DNA of 64,000 nucleotides, taken from Streptomyces tendae. Lineage in GTDB: Bacteria; Actinomycetota; Actinomycetes; Streptomycetales; Streptomycetaceae. Where the stretch lies: positions 434,001 to 498,000 of the forward strand of contig NZ_BMUY01000001.1 of the NCBI RefSeq assembly GCF_014650435.1, read 5' to 3'. Both the position numbers and the translations under genes were made by a program. Below the pieces are notes generated by a model. The model worked only from the letters and a program-made list of their open reading frames with translations. It searched no databases and was not told where the DNA came from. Shown piece by piece: positions 15,685 through 27,704 of the stretch; within the stretch, counting starts at the first letter, position 1; the number at the start of each line of letters is the position of its first letter.

Positions 15685-16731
15685 ATGCGCCGGATTTCCC
15701 GGATCACGGTCGCAGGCGCAGCGACCGCCTCCCTGGCCCTCGCCCTCGCCGCCTGCGGTGGTACCTCGACCGACTCCGGTTCGGAGTCCAAGGGGGACAA
15801 GGGCCTCGCCATCGCGTACGACGTCGGCGGCAAGGGCGACCAGTCCTTCAACGACGCCGCGTACGCCGGTCTGGAGCAGGCCAAGAAGGAGTTCGGCTAC
15901 GAGACGGCCGACGTCGAGCCCACCGACGGCGAGACCGACGCCGACAAGGAGCAGCGGCTGTCCTCGCTGGCGAAGCAGGGCTACAACCCGGTCGTCGGCA
16001 TCGGCTACGCCTACGCCTCCGCCATGAAGAACGTCGCGGAGAAGTACCCGGACACCACCTTCGGCATCGTCGACGACGCCACGATCGAGGCGAAGAACGT
16101 CGCGGACCTGGTCTTCAACGAGCAGGAGGCGTCCTACCTCGCCGGTGTCGCCGCCGCCAAGAGCACCAAGACCAACACGGTCGGCTTCGTGGGCGGTGTG
16201 GACGTCCCGCTGATCCACAAGTTCCAGGCGGGCTACGAGCAGGGCGTCAAGGACACCGACCCGAAGATCAAGGTCATCTCGCAGTACCTCACGCAGACCG
16301 CGGAGGAGGGCGGCTTCTCCAGCCCCGACAAGGGCAAGACCGCCGCCGAGGGCCAGATCGAGAAGAAGGCCGACGTCGTGTACGCGGCGGCCGGTCTCTC
16401 CGGTCAGGGCGTGATCGAGGCCGCCGCCGCCAACAAGGTCTGGGCGATCGGCGTCGACTCCGACCAGTACAAGCAGGAAGCCCTCGCGAAGTACAAGGAC
16501 TCCATCCTGACCTCGGCCACCAAGGACGTCGCCAAGGCGGTCTACAGCCTTGCGAAGTCGGTCGAGGACGGCAAGCCGGAGACCGGTATCGTTCGGGGCG
16601 ATCTGAAGTCCGGCGAGGTCGGTCTCTCGGACTCCAACCCGAAGTTCGCGGACGACGCCGAGCTCCAGGCAGCCATCAAGACGGCCAAGGAGAAGATCAT
16701 CAGCGGCGAGATCAAGGTCAAAAGCAGCTGA
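15685..16731 (+). CDS. BMP family nucleoside-binding lipoprotein (second copy)
   Basis: A 348-aa lipoprotein with signal peptide MRRISRITVAGAAT, lipobox cysteine at 24 (LAAC) and a Ser/Gly/Asp linker. The core repeats that of the first copy almost residue for residue (GDQSFNDAAYAGLEQAKKEF, GFVGGVDVPLIHKFQ, AIGVDSDQYKQEALAKYKDS), with an AT-to-KSS change at the C-terminus. It would deliver nucleosides to the BMP-type ABC transporter immediately downstream. Each copy has its own operator and terminator, so they may be expressed separately. Which ligand each prefers cannot be read from the sequence. Confidence 0.9.
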   Translation: MRRISRITVAGAATASLALALAACGGTSTDSGSESKGDKGLAIAYDVGGKGDQSFNDAAYAGLEQAKKEFGYETADVEPTDGETDADKEQRLSSLAKQGYNPVVGIGYAYASAMKNVAEKYPDTTFGIVDDATIEAKNVADLVFNEQEASYLAGVAAAKSTKTNTVGFVGGVDVPLIHKFQAGYEQGVKDTDPKIKVISQYLTQTAEEGGFSSPDKGKTAAEGQIEKKADVVYAAAGLSGQGVIEAAAANKVWAIGVDSDQYKQEALAKYKDSILTSATKDVAKAVYSLAKSVEDGKPETGIVRGDLKSGEVGLSDSNPKFADDAELQAAIKTAKEKIISGEIKVKSS

Positions 16732-16793
16732 ACGGCTGAGTAGCACCAGCAACACCTGAACCAGCGTGCAACCGCGCCGGCCCAGCCGCGCGG

Positions 16794-16839
16794 CGGGGTA
16801 CGGGAAGGGTGGCCCGAGAGCCGCCCTCCTCGTACCCCG
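16794..16839 (+). terminator. Terminator between bmp2 and the ABC transporter operon
   Basis: CGGGGTACG (16794-16802) pairs with CGTACCCCG (16831-16839), and AGGGTGGC pairs with GCCGCCCT inside, forming one long hairpin. It separates bmp2 from the promoter and operator of the ATPase gene, though read-through would join them. Confidence 0.7.
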
Positions 16840-16882
16840 TCGCGTCGATGTGCCGCCGCCGCTTTTAGATGCCGTAGGGGCG

Positions 16883-16894
16883 CTACGCGCGTAG
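16883..16894. promoter_or_regulatory. Nucleoside-regulon operator upstream of the ABC ATPase gene
   Basis: A perfect 12-bp palindrome, CTACGCGCGTAG, 28 bases before the in-frame ATC at 16923 and 76 before GTG 16971. Identical copies precede add, deoC and the purine nucleoside phosphorylase gene. Confidence 0.75.
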
Positions 16895-16970
16895 ACGGCC
16901 CCCGTCCCCAGGAGAGTGCGCCATCAACGCGTCCAGCAGCCCTCCGGCGAAAGCGGCGGTCAGCGAACCG

Positions 16971-18580
<1,610 letters not shown>

Positions 18581-18581
<1 letters not shown>

Positions 18582-19705
18582 TGAAGAAGTTCGACAAGGA
18601 GCGCGTGCTCCTCGCGGTGGCCGGACCGGTCATCGCGCTCGCCGTGGCCTTCGTGCTCAGCGCGATCGTCCTGATCGCCTCGGGCAAGAACCCGGTCGAA
18701 CCGTTCGCCCTCATGTTCGAGCAGGCCGGATTCTCCGACATCCAGGTCCTGATCATCAACCAGGCGTCGATGTACTACATCGCGGCCCTCGCGGTGGCCA
18801 TCGGCTTCCGGATGAACCTGTTCAACATCGGCGTCGACGGCCAGTACCAGCTCGCCGCCATGATGGCAGCGATCGTCGGAGCCCACGCCAACCTGCCGGC
18901 CGGCCTCCAGGTCCCGCTGCTGCTCCTGACCGCCGTCCTCACCGGCGCCTTCTGGTCCGGCATCGCCGGTGTCCTGAAGATCACCCGGGGTGTCAGCGAG
19001 GTCGTCGCGACGATCATGCTCAACTCCATCGCCACCGCCGTCATCGGCTACCTGTGGCTGCCCGACGTCTTCGGCGTCAAGATCGGCAACAACAACACCA
19101 CCGGCGAGATGCACGAGTCCGGCTGGATCCCCGGCATCGACATGGGAGCGTCCGGCGAGATCTACGGCCTGGTGATCCTCGCCGTCCTCCTCGGCATCGG
19201 CTACTGGCTCGTCCTCAACCGCACCCGCTTCGGCTTCGACCTGCGCGCCTCCGGCGCCTCCGAGTCCGCCGCCGCGGCCAGCGGTGTCGACCCCAAGCGC
19301 ATGGTGCTCACCGCGATGCTCATCTCCGGCGGCCTCGCCGGTCTCGCGGGCCTGCCGATCCTGCTCGGCGACACCCACACCTACAGCCTCAACTTCCCCA
19401 CCGGCATCGGCTTCCTCGGCATCGGCATCGCCCTGCTCGGCCGCAACAGCCCGGTCGGCATCGCCTTCGCCGCCCTGCTGTGGGCCTGGCTCGACAAGGC
19501 CAGCCCCGAGCTGGACTTCCACGGGTACGACAAGGAGATCGCGGTCATCATGCAGGGCCTGATCGTCCTCTCCGTCGTCGTCTCCTACGAGGCCGTGCGC
19601 GAGTGGGGCCTGCGCCGCCAGCAGCGCCGGGTCGGCGCGGAGCTGGCCGCCGGACACGTCCTCGGCGCCACCGACAACTCGAAGAAGGAGGTGGCCGGCC
19701 GATGA
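18581..19705 (+). CDS. BMP-type nucleoside ABC transporter permease 1
   Basis: A 374-aa membrane protein with about nine hydrophobic segments and the BPD_transp_2 signature FRMNLFNIGVDGQYQLAA. ITRGVSEVVATIMLNSIATA is the cytoplasmic coupling segment that contacts the ATPase. LRASGASESAAAASGVDPKR is the usual second cytoplasmic loop, and a basic C-terminus follows. Start ATG 18581 shares a base with the stop of the ATPase gene (TGATG). It forms the channel with the second permease. The family also includes ribose and other sugar transporters, but the BMP lipoproteins and nucleoside enzymes around it favour nucleosides. Confidence 0.9.
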
Positions 19706-21126
19706 CCGCTCCGACCACAGCGACCGACGTCAACCAGCCGTCGCTGGAGCACGCACCACCGACCGGCCGCCGCATGTCGTGGCCCGTGCTGCTCCTGGTC
19801 ATCGCCGGAGCCCTGGCGCTGACCTCGATCGTCCGCCTGATCACCGGCGCCAACGGCATCACCAACGTCAGCCAGATGTCCACCGCCCTCCAGCTCGCCG
19901 TGCCGATCGGCCTCGCCGGTCTCGGCGGCCTGTGGGCCGAGCGCGCGGGCGTCGTCAACATCGGCCTCGAGGGCATGATGATCCTCGGCACCTGGTTCGG
20001 TGCCTGGGCCGGCTTCCAGTGGGGCCCGTGGACCGGCGTCCTCGTCGGTATCATCGGCGGCTGCCTCGGCGGCCTGCTGCACGCCATCGTCACGATCACC
20101 TTCAACGTCAACCACATCGTCTCCGGTGTGGCCATCAACATCCTCGCCCTCGGCGCCACCCGCTACCTCGCCCCGCTCGCCTTCGAGGGCCACCAGGGCG
20201 GCTCGGCCAAGCAATCCCCGCCGGTCGACTCCCTCGGCCACTTCTCGATCCCGGGCCTGTCCGGCTGGCTGGACAGCCTCAACGACCAGCACTGGTTCTT
20301 CGTCTCGGACATCGCGGGCCTGCTGGGCGGCCTGGTCACCGACGTCTCCTGGCTCACCCTGATCGCGGTCGCCCTGATCCCCGCCACCTGGTGGATCCTG
20401 TGGCGCACCCCGTTCGGTCTGCGGCTGCGCTCCTGCGGCGAGAACCCGATCGCGGCCGAGTCCCTCGGCGTCAACGTCTACAAGTACAAGTACCTGGCCG
20501 TGATCATCTCCGGTGGGCTGGCCGGCCTCGGCGGCGTCTTCCTGTCCATCGTGGCCAACCCCTTCTACCTGGAGGGCCAGACCAGCGGCCGCGGCTACAT
20601 CGGCCTCGCGGCGATGATCTTCGGCAACTGGATGCCGGGCGGCCTCGCCATCGGCGCCGGCCTCTTCGGCTACACCGACAGCCTCAACCTGCGCGGCGGC
20701 TCCGCCAACGTGCACGCGCTGCTGCTGCTGGTGGCGTTCTTGCTGGTGGTCGCCGCGGTCGCGGTGCTGCTGAAGAGGAAGTACCTGGCCGGTGCGGTGG
20801 CGCTGGTCTTCGCAGCGCTGATGGCGATCTGGAACGGGGTCGACGACGAGATGCCGTCCCGACTCGACTCGGCCCTGCCGTACGTCGCTGTCCTGCTTGT
20901 CGTCGGAGCTGTGGTCCTGCTGGTCGCGAAGCGCTATAGCGGCGGTCTGCTCCTGCTCGCGGCTGCCGGGATGACGGCCTGGTACGCCGGCACCAACGAG
21001 GTCCCCAACCAGGTCGTCTCCGCCACGCCGTACGTCGTCACCCTCGTCGTCCTCGCCCTGTCCGCGCAACGGCTGCGGATGCCCAAGGCGGACGGCATGC
21101 AGTACCGGAAGGGACAGGGCAAATGA
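19702..21126 (+). CDS. BMP-type nucleoside ABC transporter permease 2
   Basis: A 474-aa membrane protein starting at ATG 19702, overlapping the previous stop (ATGA). It carries the family core GLWAERAGVVNIGLEGMMIL, the coupling region ITFNVNHIVSGVAINILALG and LRSCGENPIAAESLGVNVYK. It is longer than permease 1 because three or four extra hydrophobic segments (about 345-460) follow the standard fold. These extra helices are common in the actinobacterial branch. The gene is followed with an ATGA overlap by cdd, so transport and deamination are co-transcribed. Confidence 0.9.
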   Translation: MTAPTTATDVNQPSLEHAPPTGRRMSWPVLLLVIAGALALTSIVRLITGANGITNVSQMSTALQLAVPIGLAGLGGLWAERAGVVNIGLEGMMILGTWFGAWAGFQWGPWTGVLVGIIGGCLGGLLHAIVTITFNVNHIVSGVAINILALGATRYLAPLAFEGHQGGSAKQSPPVDSLGHFSIPGLSGWLDSLNDQHWFFVSDIAGLLGGLVTDVSWLTLIAVALIPATWWILWRTPFGLRLRSCGENPIAAESLGVNVYKYKYLAVIISGGLAGLGGVFLSIVANPFYLEGQTSGRGYIGLAAMIFGNWMPGGLAIGAGLFGYTDSLNLRGGSANVHALLLLVAFLLVVAAVAVLLKRKYLAGAVALVFAALMAIWNGVDDEMPSRLDSALPYVAVLLVVGAVVLLVAKRYSGGLLLLAAAGMTAWYAGTNEVPNQVVSATPYVVTLVVLALSAQRLRMPKADGMQYRKGQGK

Positions 21127-21515
21127 CGGACGTCGACTGGGGCGCGTTGCGCACGGCTGCCCGGGAGGCGATGGCGCGGGCCTACGCCCCCTACTCCGGG
21201 TACGCCGTGGGCGCCGCCGCCCTGGTCGACGACGGCCGCACGGTCACCGGCTGCAACGTGGAGAACGCCAGCTACGGCATCGGCCTGTGCGCCGAGTGCG
21301 GTCTGGTCTCCCAGCTGCAGGTGACCGGCGGGGGCCGGCTGACGCACTTCGTCTGCGTCGACGGCGCGGGCGAGGTCCTCGTCCCCTGCGGCCGCTGCCG
21401 GCAGCTCCTGTTCGAGTTCGGCGGCCCGGAGCTGCTCCTGGAGACCCCGGAGGGGATCCTGCCGCTGTCCCGGATGCTCCCGCAGGCCTTCGGCCCCGAC
21501 CACCTCACCAAGTAG
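21123..21515 (+). CDS. cdd: Cytidine deaminase
   Basis: A 130-aa, small homotetrameric type enzyme that converts cytidine and deoxycytidine to uridine and deoxyuridine with release of ammonia. The zinc site is visible: LCAEC in the CAE form (the Glu is the proton shuttle) and PCGRCRQ with two zinc cysteines. AYAPYSGYAVGAA and CNVENASYG bind the nucleoside. Its start overlaps the permease stop (21123-21126). The product is the substrate of the phosphorylase encoded 33 bases later. Confidence 0.93.
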   Translation: MTDVDWGALRTAAREAMARAYAPYSGYAVGAAALVDDGRTVTGCNVENASYGIGLCAECGLVSQLQVTGGGRLTHFVCVDGAGEVLVPCGRCRQLLFEFGGPELLLETPEGILPLSRMLPQAFGPDHLTK

Positions 21516-21548
21516 TAACTCCCGTAATCCCGTTAGGAAGAGCCATAC

Positions 21549-22832
<1,284 letters not shown>

Positions 22833-22853
22833 TCAGGGGTTCCTCGATCGAAT

Positions 22854-22887
22854 GAACGGGACCGGTGGATTCCCGCCGGTCCCGTTC
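22854..22887. terminator. Bidirectional terminator between deoA and the AEC transporter
   Basis: A 12-bp perfect stem, GAACGGGACCGG (22854-22865) with CCGGTCCCGTTC (22876-22887), loop of 10. It sits between two convergent genes and can serve both. Confidence 0.85.
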
Positions 22888-22900
22888 GGCGTACCGGTCC

Positions 22901-23821
22901 TCACCCCAGCACCGCCGCCACCCCCACCAGCACCGGCACCGACACCACCGTCGAGACCAGGATCGCGTCGCGGGCCAGGCGCTCGCCGACCCCGTAGGTC
23001 GACGCGTAGGTGTACAGGTTCTGCGCGGCGGGGAGCGCCGACGTCACCACCACGTCGAGGAGTTGGGGGCCCCGCAGGCCGAAGACTCCCGACGCCAGCG
23101 CCCAGGCGACCGCGGGCTGGCCCACCGCCTTCAGGGCGACCGCGAGCAGCACCGGCCGCCGTTCCACGCCCCGCAGCGGCATCGTGGAGCCGCACAGGCC
23201 GATGCCGAAGGCCAGCAGCACCGCGGGGACCGACATGTTGCCGATCAGCGTCACCGGGTCCATGACCGCGTCCGGCACCTCCAGGCCGCTCGCGGCGACC
23301 GCGACCCCGGCGAGCGAACCCAGCGCGATCGGATTGCGCAACGGCGTCAGCAGCCGCCGCCACAGGGTGCCCCCGGCGCCTCCGCGCGACAGGTCCAGGA
23401 TCGTCACCGCCACCGGCGTCACCAGCACCAGTTGGAACAGCAGCACCGGCGCCACCAGCGAGGCGTCGCCCAGCACGTACACGGCGATCGGGATGCCGAG
23501 GTTGCCCGAGTTGACGTAGCCGGAGCACAGCGCGCCGATCGTGGTACGGCCCACGCCCCAGCCGCGTACGACGCCCACCGCGACGAACGCGCCGGCCACC
23601 GCCACCGTGGACAGGGCCGTCACCAGCAGCCGCGCGGAGAAGACCACCGACAGGTCGGCCGTCGCCAGCGTGGTGAACAGCAGGGCCGGGGAGGCCACGT
23701 GGAAGGCGAGCTTGGTCAGCACCTCGCGGCCCTGGGGGCCCAGATGGCCGCGCAGGCCGAGCACGTAGCCGACCCCGATCACCACCGCGATGACCGCGAA
23801 CCCGGTCAGCACCCCCTGCAC
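22901..23821 (-). CDS. AEC family transporter (auxin efflux carrier-like permease)
   Basis: A 306-aa membrane protein with ten hydrophobic segments in two sets of five. The first set has the polar crossover GYVNSGNLGIPIAVYVLG typical of the family. The second has SVPAVLLAFGIGLCG and ALPAAQNLYTYASTYG. The start is taken at GTG 23821 (VQGVLTGFAV), which gives the usual family length; the frame runs open to 24004, but that extension is Arg/Pro-rich and not membrane-like. Members export small carboxylates or auxin-like acids; the substrate here is unknown. It converges with deoA. Confidence 0.85.
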   Translation of the reverse strand: MQGVLTGFAVIAVVIGVGYVLGLRGHLGPQGREVLTKLAFHVASPALLFTTLATADLSVVFSARLLVTALSTVAVAGAFVAVGVVRGWGVGRTTIGALCSGYVNSGNLGIPIAVYVLGDASLVAPVLLFQLVLVTPVAVTILDLSRGGAGGTLWRRLLTPLRNPIALGSLAGVAVAASGLEVPDAVMDPVTLIGNMSVPAVLLAFGIGLCGSTMPLRGVERRPVLLAVALKAVGQPAVAWALASGVFGLRGPQLLDVVVTSALPAAQNLYTYASTYGVGERLARDAILVSTVVSVPVLVGVAAVLG

Positions 23822-23955
23822 GGCGCCCCCTTCCGGACGGAGAGGCGGGTGCCGGGCGGCGCGGCGGATACGGGGCCGGGTATGTGGGGCATACAGCGAA
23901 CCCTCTGCCGGAGGGCACGCGCAGGTCAATGTGATCCCGGACGGCCCCGGCGCCG

Positions 23956-24342
23956 ATGAGTTCCGCCGGTCCGCCGGGTCTACCGCACGTGGACGCCGTG
24001 ACACCCGCCGTACTCGTGCTGCCGGGGCCCGTCTCCCGAGGGGAGACGCCCCGGTTCTGCGACGAGGTGCGCGCGCTGCTGGAAAGCACCCGGGCCGGGG
24101 TGGTCGTCTGCGACGTCGGCGGTCTCGGGCCGCCGGGGCTCGCCGTGGTCGACCTGCTGGCCCGGCTGGAGCTCACCGCACGGCGGGCCGGGGGCCGGAT
24201 CCGGCTGCGCGACCCCGACCCGGCCCTGCACGCCCTACTGGACCTCGTCGGCCTCCGCTTCGAGACGGAGCGGCAGGTCGAACAGCGGGAACCACCGCTT
24301 GGTGTCGAGGAAGCAGTGGAACCCGGTGATGCGGCCGTCTGA
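23956..24342 (+). CDS. STAS domain protein
   Basis: A 128-aa maximum open frame. From about residue 16 (TPAVLVLPGPVSRGETP) it follows the STAS fold, with VVVCDVGGLGPPGLAVVDLL as the anti-sigma-antagonist core strand and phospho-loop region, although the usual DxS/T serine is replaced by Gly/Pro (GGLGPPG). It may therefore act without phosphorylation. GTG 23989 or 23998 is a plausible alternative start, since no ribosome site precedes ATG 23956. The last 108 bases are antisense to the end of the ECF sigma gene, so the very C-terminus may be unconserved. Confidence 0.6.
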   Translation: MSSAGPPGLPHVDAVTPAVLVLPGPVSRGETPRFCDEVRALLESTRAGVVVCDVGGLGPPGLAVVDLLARLELTARRAGGRIRLRDPDPALHALLDLVGLRFETERQVEQREPPLGVEEAVEPGDAAV

Positions 24343-25239
24343 GATCTCCAGCACCTGGACCGCCCACGGCGCGAAGCCGCCCGCCTCCGGGTCCGGCTTG
24401 TAGTGCGCGAAGGCCGGCAGCCCGTTGGCCTGGACCGGCAGCAGCCGGGAACCGGCGCACGCCGCGCCGAGCGTCGTCATGAAGCCCGTGATGTCCGCCG
24501 GACCGGCCAGCCACAGGTCGAACGGCGGCATCGTCATGACCGCGTCCTCGTGCAGCAGCGCCGTCAGCGCCGTCATGTCGTACCCCTCGAAGGCGGCGAC
24601 ATAGCGCTCCAGCAGCTTCTGCTGCTCCTCGTTCAGCGGGTCCGACACCGCCGCGTCGGCTCCCCGGTCCGCCCGCTCGGCGAGCGTCGCGCGGGCACGC
24701 TGCAGGGCGCTGTTGACCGAGGCGACCGACGTGCCGAGCAGCTCGGCGACCTCGCTCGCCTTCCACGCCAGCACTTCGCGCAGGATCAGCACCGCCCGCT
24801 GCTTGGGCGGCAGCTGCTGCAGGGCGGCCATGAAGGCGAGCCGCACGGACTCCTTGGCGACCGCGGCCTCGGCCGGGTCGGCGGTCTGCGGCAGCACACG
24901 GGCGTCGGGCATCGGCTCCAGCCAGGTGTGGTCCGGGCGGGGGGAGAGGGCGGCCTGGGCGAGCGGCGTCGCCTCCGTCAGGTCCATCGGACGCGCCCGC
25001 TTGTTGCCCGCGGTCAGCATGTCCAGGCAGACGTTGGTCGCGATCCGGTACAGCCACGAGCGCAGGCTGGAGCGGCCCTCGAACTTGTCGTAGCTCCGCC
25101 AGGCGCGGACCAGCGTGTCCTGCACCGCGTCCTCGGCCTCGAAGGAGGAACCGAGCATCCGGTAGCAGTACCCCGTCAGCTCGGGCCGGTGCTTCTCCAG
25201 TGCGGAGTCCAGCTCCGTCGTCACGGTGCCGTTGGTCAT
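24235..25239 (-). CDS. ECF sigma factor with SnoaL-like C-terminal domain (SigG/SigJ-like)
   Basis: A 334-aa protein. Sigma region 2 spans about 12-75 (YCYRMLGSSFEAEDAVQDTL and WLYRIATNVCLD). Region 4 spans about 135-185 (LPPKQRAVLILREVLAWKAS, then EVAELLGTSVASVNSALQRA). Residues 205-330 form a SnoaL/NTF2-like domain (YVAAFEGYDMTALTALLHED, GFHCFLDTKRWFPLFDLP). Such sigma factors have no classical anti-sigma partner; the tail is thought to modulate activity. The start is ATG 25239 (MTNGTVTTELD) with a GGGTGG upstream. A STAS protein is encoded opposite its end. The stimulus and target promoters are unknown. Confidence 0.88.
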   Translation of the reverse strand: MTNGTVTTELDSALEKHRPELTGYCYRMLGSSFEAEDAVQDTLVRAWRSYDKFEGRSSLRSWLYRIATNVCLDMLTAGNKRARPMDLTEATPLAQAALSPRPDHTWLEPMPDARVLPQTADPAEAAVAKESVRLAFMAALQQLPPKQRAVLILREVLAWKASEVAELLGTSVASVNSALQRARATLAERADRGADAAVSDPLNEEQQKLLERYVAAFEGYDMTALTALLHEDAVMTMPPFDLWLAGPADITGFMTTLGAACAGSRLLPVQANGLPAFAHYKPDPEAGGFAPWAVQVLEISDGRITGFHCFLDTKRWFPLFDLPLRLEAEADEVQ

Positions 25240-25385
25240 CGTCCACCCACCCCTGTGGCGTCCCGTCGTGCGCGTCTTCGCGCCTCGCACTTCGGAAGCT
25301 ACCGCAGGGGACTGACAATGGCCTGTGCAGTCAATGAACGCGCAGGTCGGGAGGGGGGCGAGACCTCACCGGGCCCGCGAAACCC

Positions 25386-26687
25386 TCACCGGGACAGGCT
25401 CAGCGCCTTCACCGGCGCGTCGCCGGCCTGCCGACGGGCCGCCAGTGACCCGGAGACCGTGATCACCACGACGCCCAGCACCGCCAGCACCCCCACCCCG
25501 ACGGTCCCGGCCCAGCCGCCGGAGTGGAAGGCCACCGCGCCGACCGTGCTGCCCGCGCTGGAGCCCACGTAGTAGGCGGACTGGTAGAGCGCCGACGCCT
25601 GGGCACGGCCGTGCTGGGCGGTCTTGCCGACCGCCGAGGAGGCCACCGCGTGCCCGGCGAAGAAGCCCGCCGTGATCAGCACCAGGCCGAGCAGGACCAG
25701 CGGCAGGGACGGCGCCAGGGACAGCAGCAGGCCCACCGCCGTCGTCCCCGCGCCCAGGTAGAGCGCGCCGCGGCGGCCCAGGCGGCCCACCAGCCGGCCC
25801 GCAGTCGAGGCCGAGACCGTACCGACCAGGTAGACCAGGAAGATCGAGCCGATCAGACCCTGGGGGAGGGAGAACGGCGCCTCGGCCAGGCGGTAGCCGA
25901 TCACCGTGTAGACGCCGCCGAACACCGTCATGAACAGCGCGCCGATCGCGTACAGGCGGCGCAGCAGCGGGTTGGCGAGGTGGTCGCGCACCGTGCGGAC
26001 CAGGACCCGGGGCCGCAGTGAGCCCGGCGTGAAGTGCCTCGGCGCCGGCAGCAGCAGCCGGAAGGCCACCGCGCAGGCCACCGCGACGAGGCCGATCACC
26101 CCGACGGCGACCCGCCAGCCCCACTCCTGGGCGACCCAGCCGGTGATGATCCGGCCGCTCATCCCGCCGACGCTGTTGCCCGCCACGAACAGGCCGATCG
26201 CGGTGACCAGCGCCCGCGGCCGCACCTCCTCCGCGAGGTACGCCGTCGCCGAGGCCGGCAGTCCGGCCAGCGCCGCGCCCTGCACCGCCCGCAGCGCGAC
26301 CAGCGCCGGGAGCGACGGCGCGAAGGGCACCAGCAGCCCGACGGTCACCGCGACCGCCAGCGACGCCGTCATGACCGTACGCCGTCCGAACCGCTCCGAC
26401 AGCGCGCTCATCGGCAGTACGAACACCGCGAGGCCACCGGTCGCGGCGGCCACCGTCCAGCTCGCGTCGCTCGCCGTGACGCCCAGGTCGCCGGAGATCA
26501 GCGGCAGCAGGGCCTGGGTGGAGTAGAGGAGCGCGAAGGTCGCGACGCCCGCCAGGAACAGCGCGAAACTCATCCGGCGGTAGCCGGGGCCGCCCGGCGC
26601 CATGCGTGAGTCGGAGGACGCGAGGGAGTCGGAGGCGGCGGATGCGGCGTCCACGGCCGTGGACGCCCCGGTATCGGCGGGAGTCAT
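25386..26687 (-). CDS. MFS transporter (Bcr/CmlA or YnfM-like efflux permease)
   Basis: A 433-aa, 12-helix major facilitator. Motif A (loop 2-3) is LSERFGRRTVMT, and its repeat in the second half is GRLVGRLGRRGALYLG. GLPASATAYLAEEVRPRA and GNSVGGMSGRIITGWVA match the YnfM-type branch of arabinose-efflux-like permeases. The first ~45 residues are Ser/Ala/Asp-rich and cytoplasmic. It is divergent from a LysR gene 63 bases away, the usual arrangement when the regulator controls the pump. The substrate is unknown. Confidence 0.88.
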   Translation of the reverse strand: MTPADTGASTAVDAASAASDSLASSDSRMAPGGPGYRRMSFALFLAGVATFALLYSTQALLPLISGDLGVTASDASWTVAAATGGLAVFVLPMSALSERFGRRTVMTASLAVAVTVGLLVPFAPSLPALVALRAVQGAALAGLPASATAYLAEEVRPRALVTAIGLFVAGNSVGGMSGRIITGWVAQEWGWRVAVGVIGLVAVACAVAFRLLLPAPRHFTPGSLRPRVLVRTVRDHLANPLLRRLYAIGALFMTVFGGVYTVIGYRLAEAPFSLPQGLIGSIFLVYLVGTVSASTAGRLVGRLGRRGALYLGAGTTAVGLLLSLAPSLPLVLLGLVLITAGFFAGHAVASSAVGKTAQHGRAQASALYQSAYYVGSSAGSTVGAVAFHSGGWAGTVGVGVLAVLGVVVITVSGSLAARRQAGDAPVKALSLSR

Positions 26688-26719
26688 GCCACGAAGGTAC
26701 GAAGCCCCTTACTCATCCG

Positions 26720-26732
26720 TCCAATGCATGGA
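26720..26732. promoter_or_regulatory. Probable LysR operator between MFS and LysR genes
   Basis: TCCAATGCATGGA is a near-perfect dyad in the 63-bp divergent region, of the T-N11-A type bound by LysR proteins. A second, weaker copy (GGAATGGCCATAATCG) follows at once. The region is visibly AT-richer than the genes. Confidence 0.5.
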
Positions 26733-26750
26733 ATGGCCATAATCGTTCCC

Positions 26751-27704
26751 ATGGTGCATCAGCAAAGCTCACGGCCCCGCCTGTCACCGTCCGGTGACAC
26801 AGAAGACATCGTCGCGCTGCTCGCGCCCCGCCTCGCGCACTTCGCCGGCGTGGCCCGCACCGAGCACGTCACCCGGGCCGCCCAGGAGATGAACGTCCCC
26901 CAGTCGACCCTCTCCCGCGCCCTCGTCCGCCTGGAGGAGGACCTCGGCGTCGACCTGTTCGTGCGTCGCGGCCGCACCCTCGCGCTGACCGTCGCCGGGC
27001 GCACCTTCCTCGGCTCCGTGGAGCGCGCCCTCGCCGAGGTGGAGCGGGCGGCCGACGAGGTCCGCGCCGACGCCGACCCGGCCACCGGCAAGGTCGCCTT
27101 CGGCTTCCTGCACACCATGGGCGCCGAGACCGTCCCCGGCCTGCTGCACGCCTTCCGCGCCGACCACCCCCGGGTCCGCTTCAGCCTCGTGCAGAACTAC
27201 GGCGAGGCCATGCTGGAGCGGCTGCGCGCGGGGGAGCTGGACCTGTGCCTCACCTCCCCGGTCCCCGACGCGCCCGACCTGGTCGCCCGCCGCCTCGACG
27301 AGCAGAAGCTGCGCCTGGTCGTCCCGGCCGACCACTCCCTGGCCGGGCGCCGGCGCATCCGGCTCGCCGAGGCCGCCGACGAGATCTTCGTGACCCTGGA
27401 GCCCGGCTACGGGCTGCGGCGCATCACCGACGCGCTGTGCAAGGAGGCCGGTTTCCGGCCCAGGGTGGCCTTCGAGGGGGAGGAGGCGGAGACGCTGCGC
27501 GGCCTGGTCGCGGCCGGACTCGGCGTCGCCCTGCTGCCGCCGCCCGCCGTGCCCCGCCCCGGCGTGGTCGAACTGACGGTCACGGCCCCGCGCGCCGCCC
27601 GCGAGATCGGCGTGGCCTGGCTGGCGGGGCGCACGGACACCCCGCCCGTCGCGGCGTTCAAGAGGTTCCTGCTGTCGCGGCGGGGGAGCCTCCTGCCGGC
27701 GTAG
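26751..27704 (+). CDS. LysR family transcriptional regulator
   Basis: About 317 aa. The helix-turn-helix lies at about 30-60: GVARTEHVTRAAQEMNVPQS then TLSRALVRLEEDLGVDLFVR. The effector-binding domain runs from about 105 (GKVAFGFLHTMGAETVPGLL). The frame is open from 26724, but ATG 26751 (MVHQQSSRPR) leaves room for the operator. It probably controls the divergent MFS gene. Its last 47 bases overlap the end of the convergent adenosine kinase gene. Confidence 0.88.
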   Translation: MVHQQSSRPRLSPSGDTEDIVALLAPRLAHFAGVARTEHVTRAAQEMNVPQSTLSRALVRLEEDLGVDLFVRRGRTLALTVAGRTFLGSVERALAEVERAADEVRADADPATGKVAFGFLHTMGAETVPGLLHAFRADHPRVRFSLVQNYGEAMLERLRAGELDLCLTSPVPDAPDLVARRLDEQKLRLVVPADHSLAGRRRIRLAEAADEIFVTLEPGYGLRRITDALCKEAGFRPRVAFEGEEAETLRGLVAAGLGVALLPPPAVPRPGVVELTVTAPRAAREIGVAWLAGRTDTPPVAAFKRFLLSRRGSLLPA

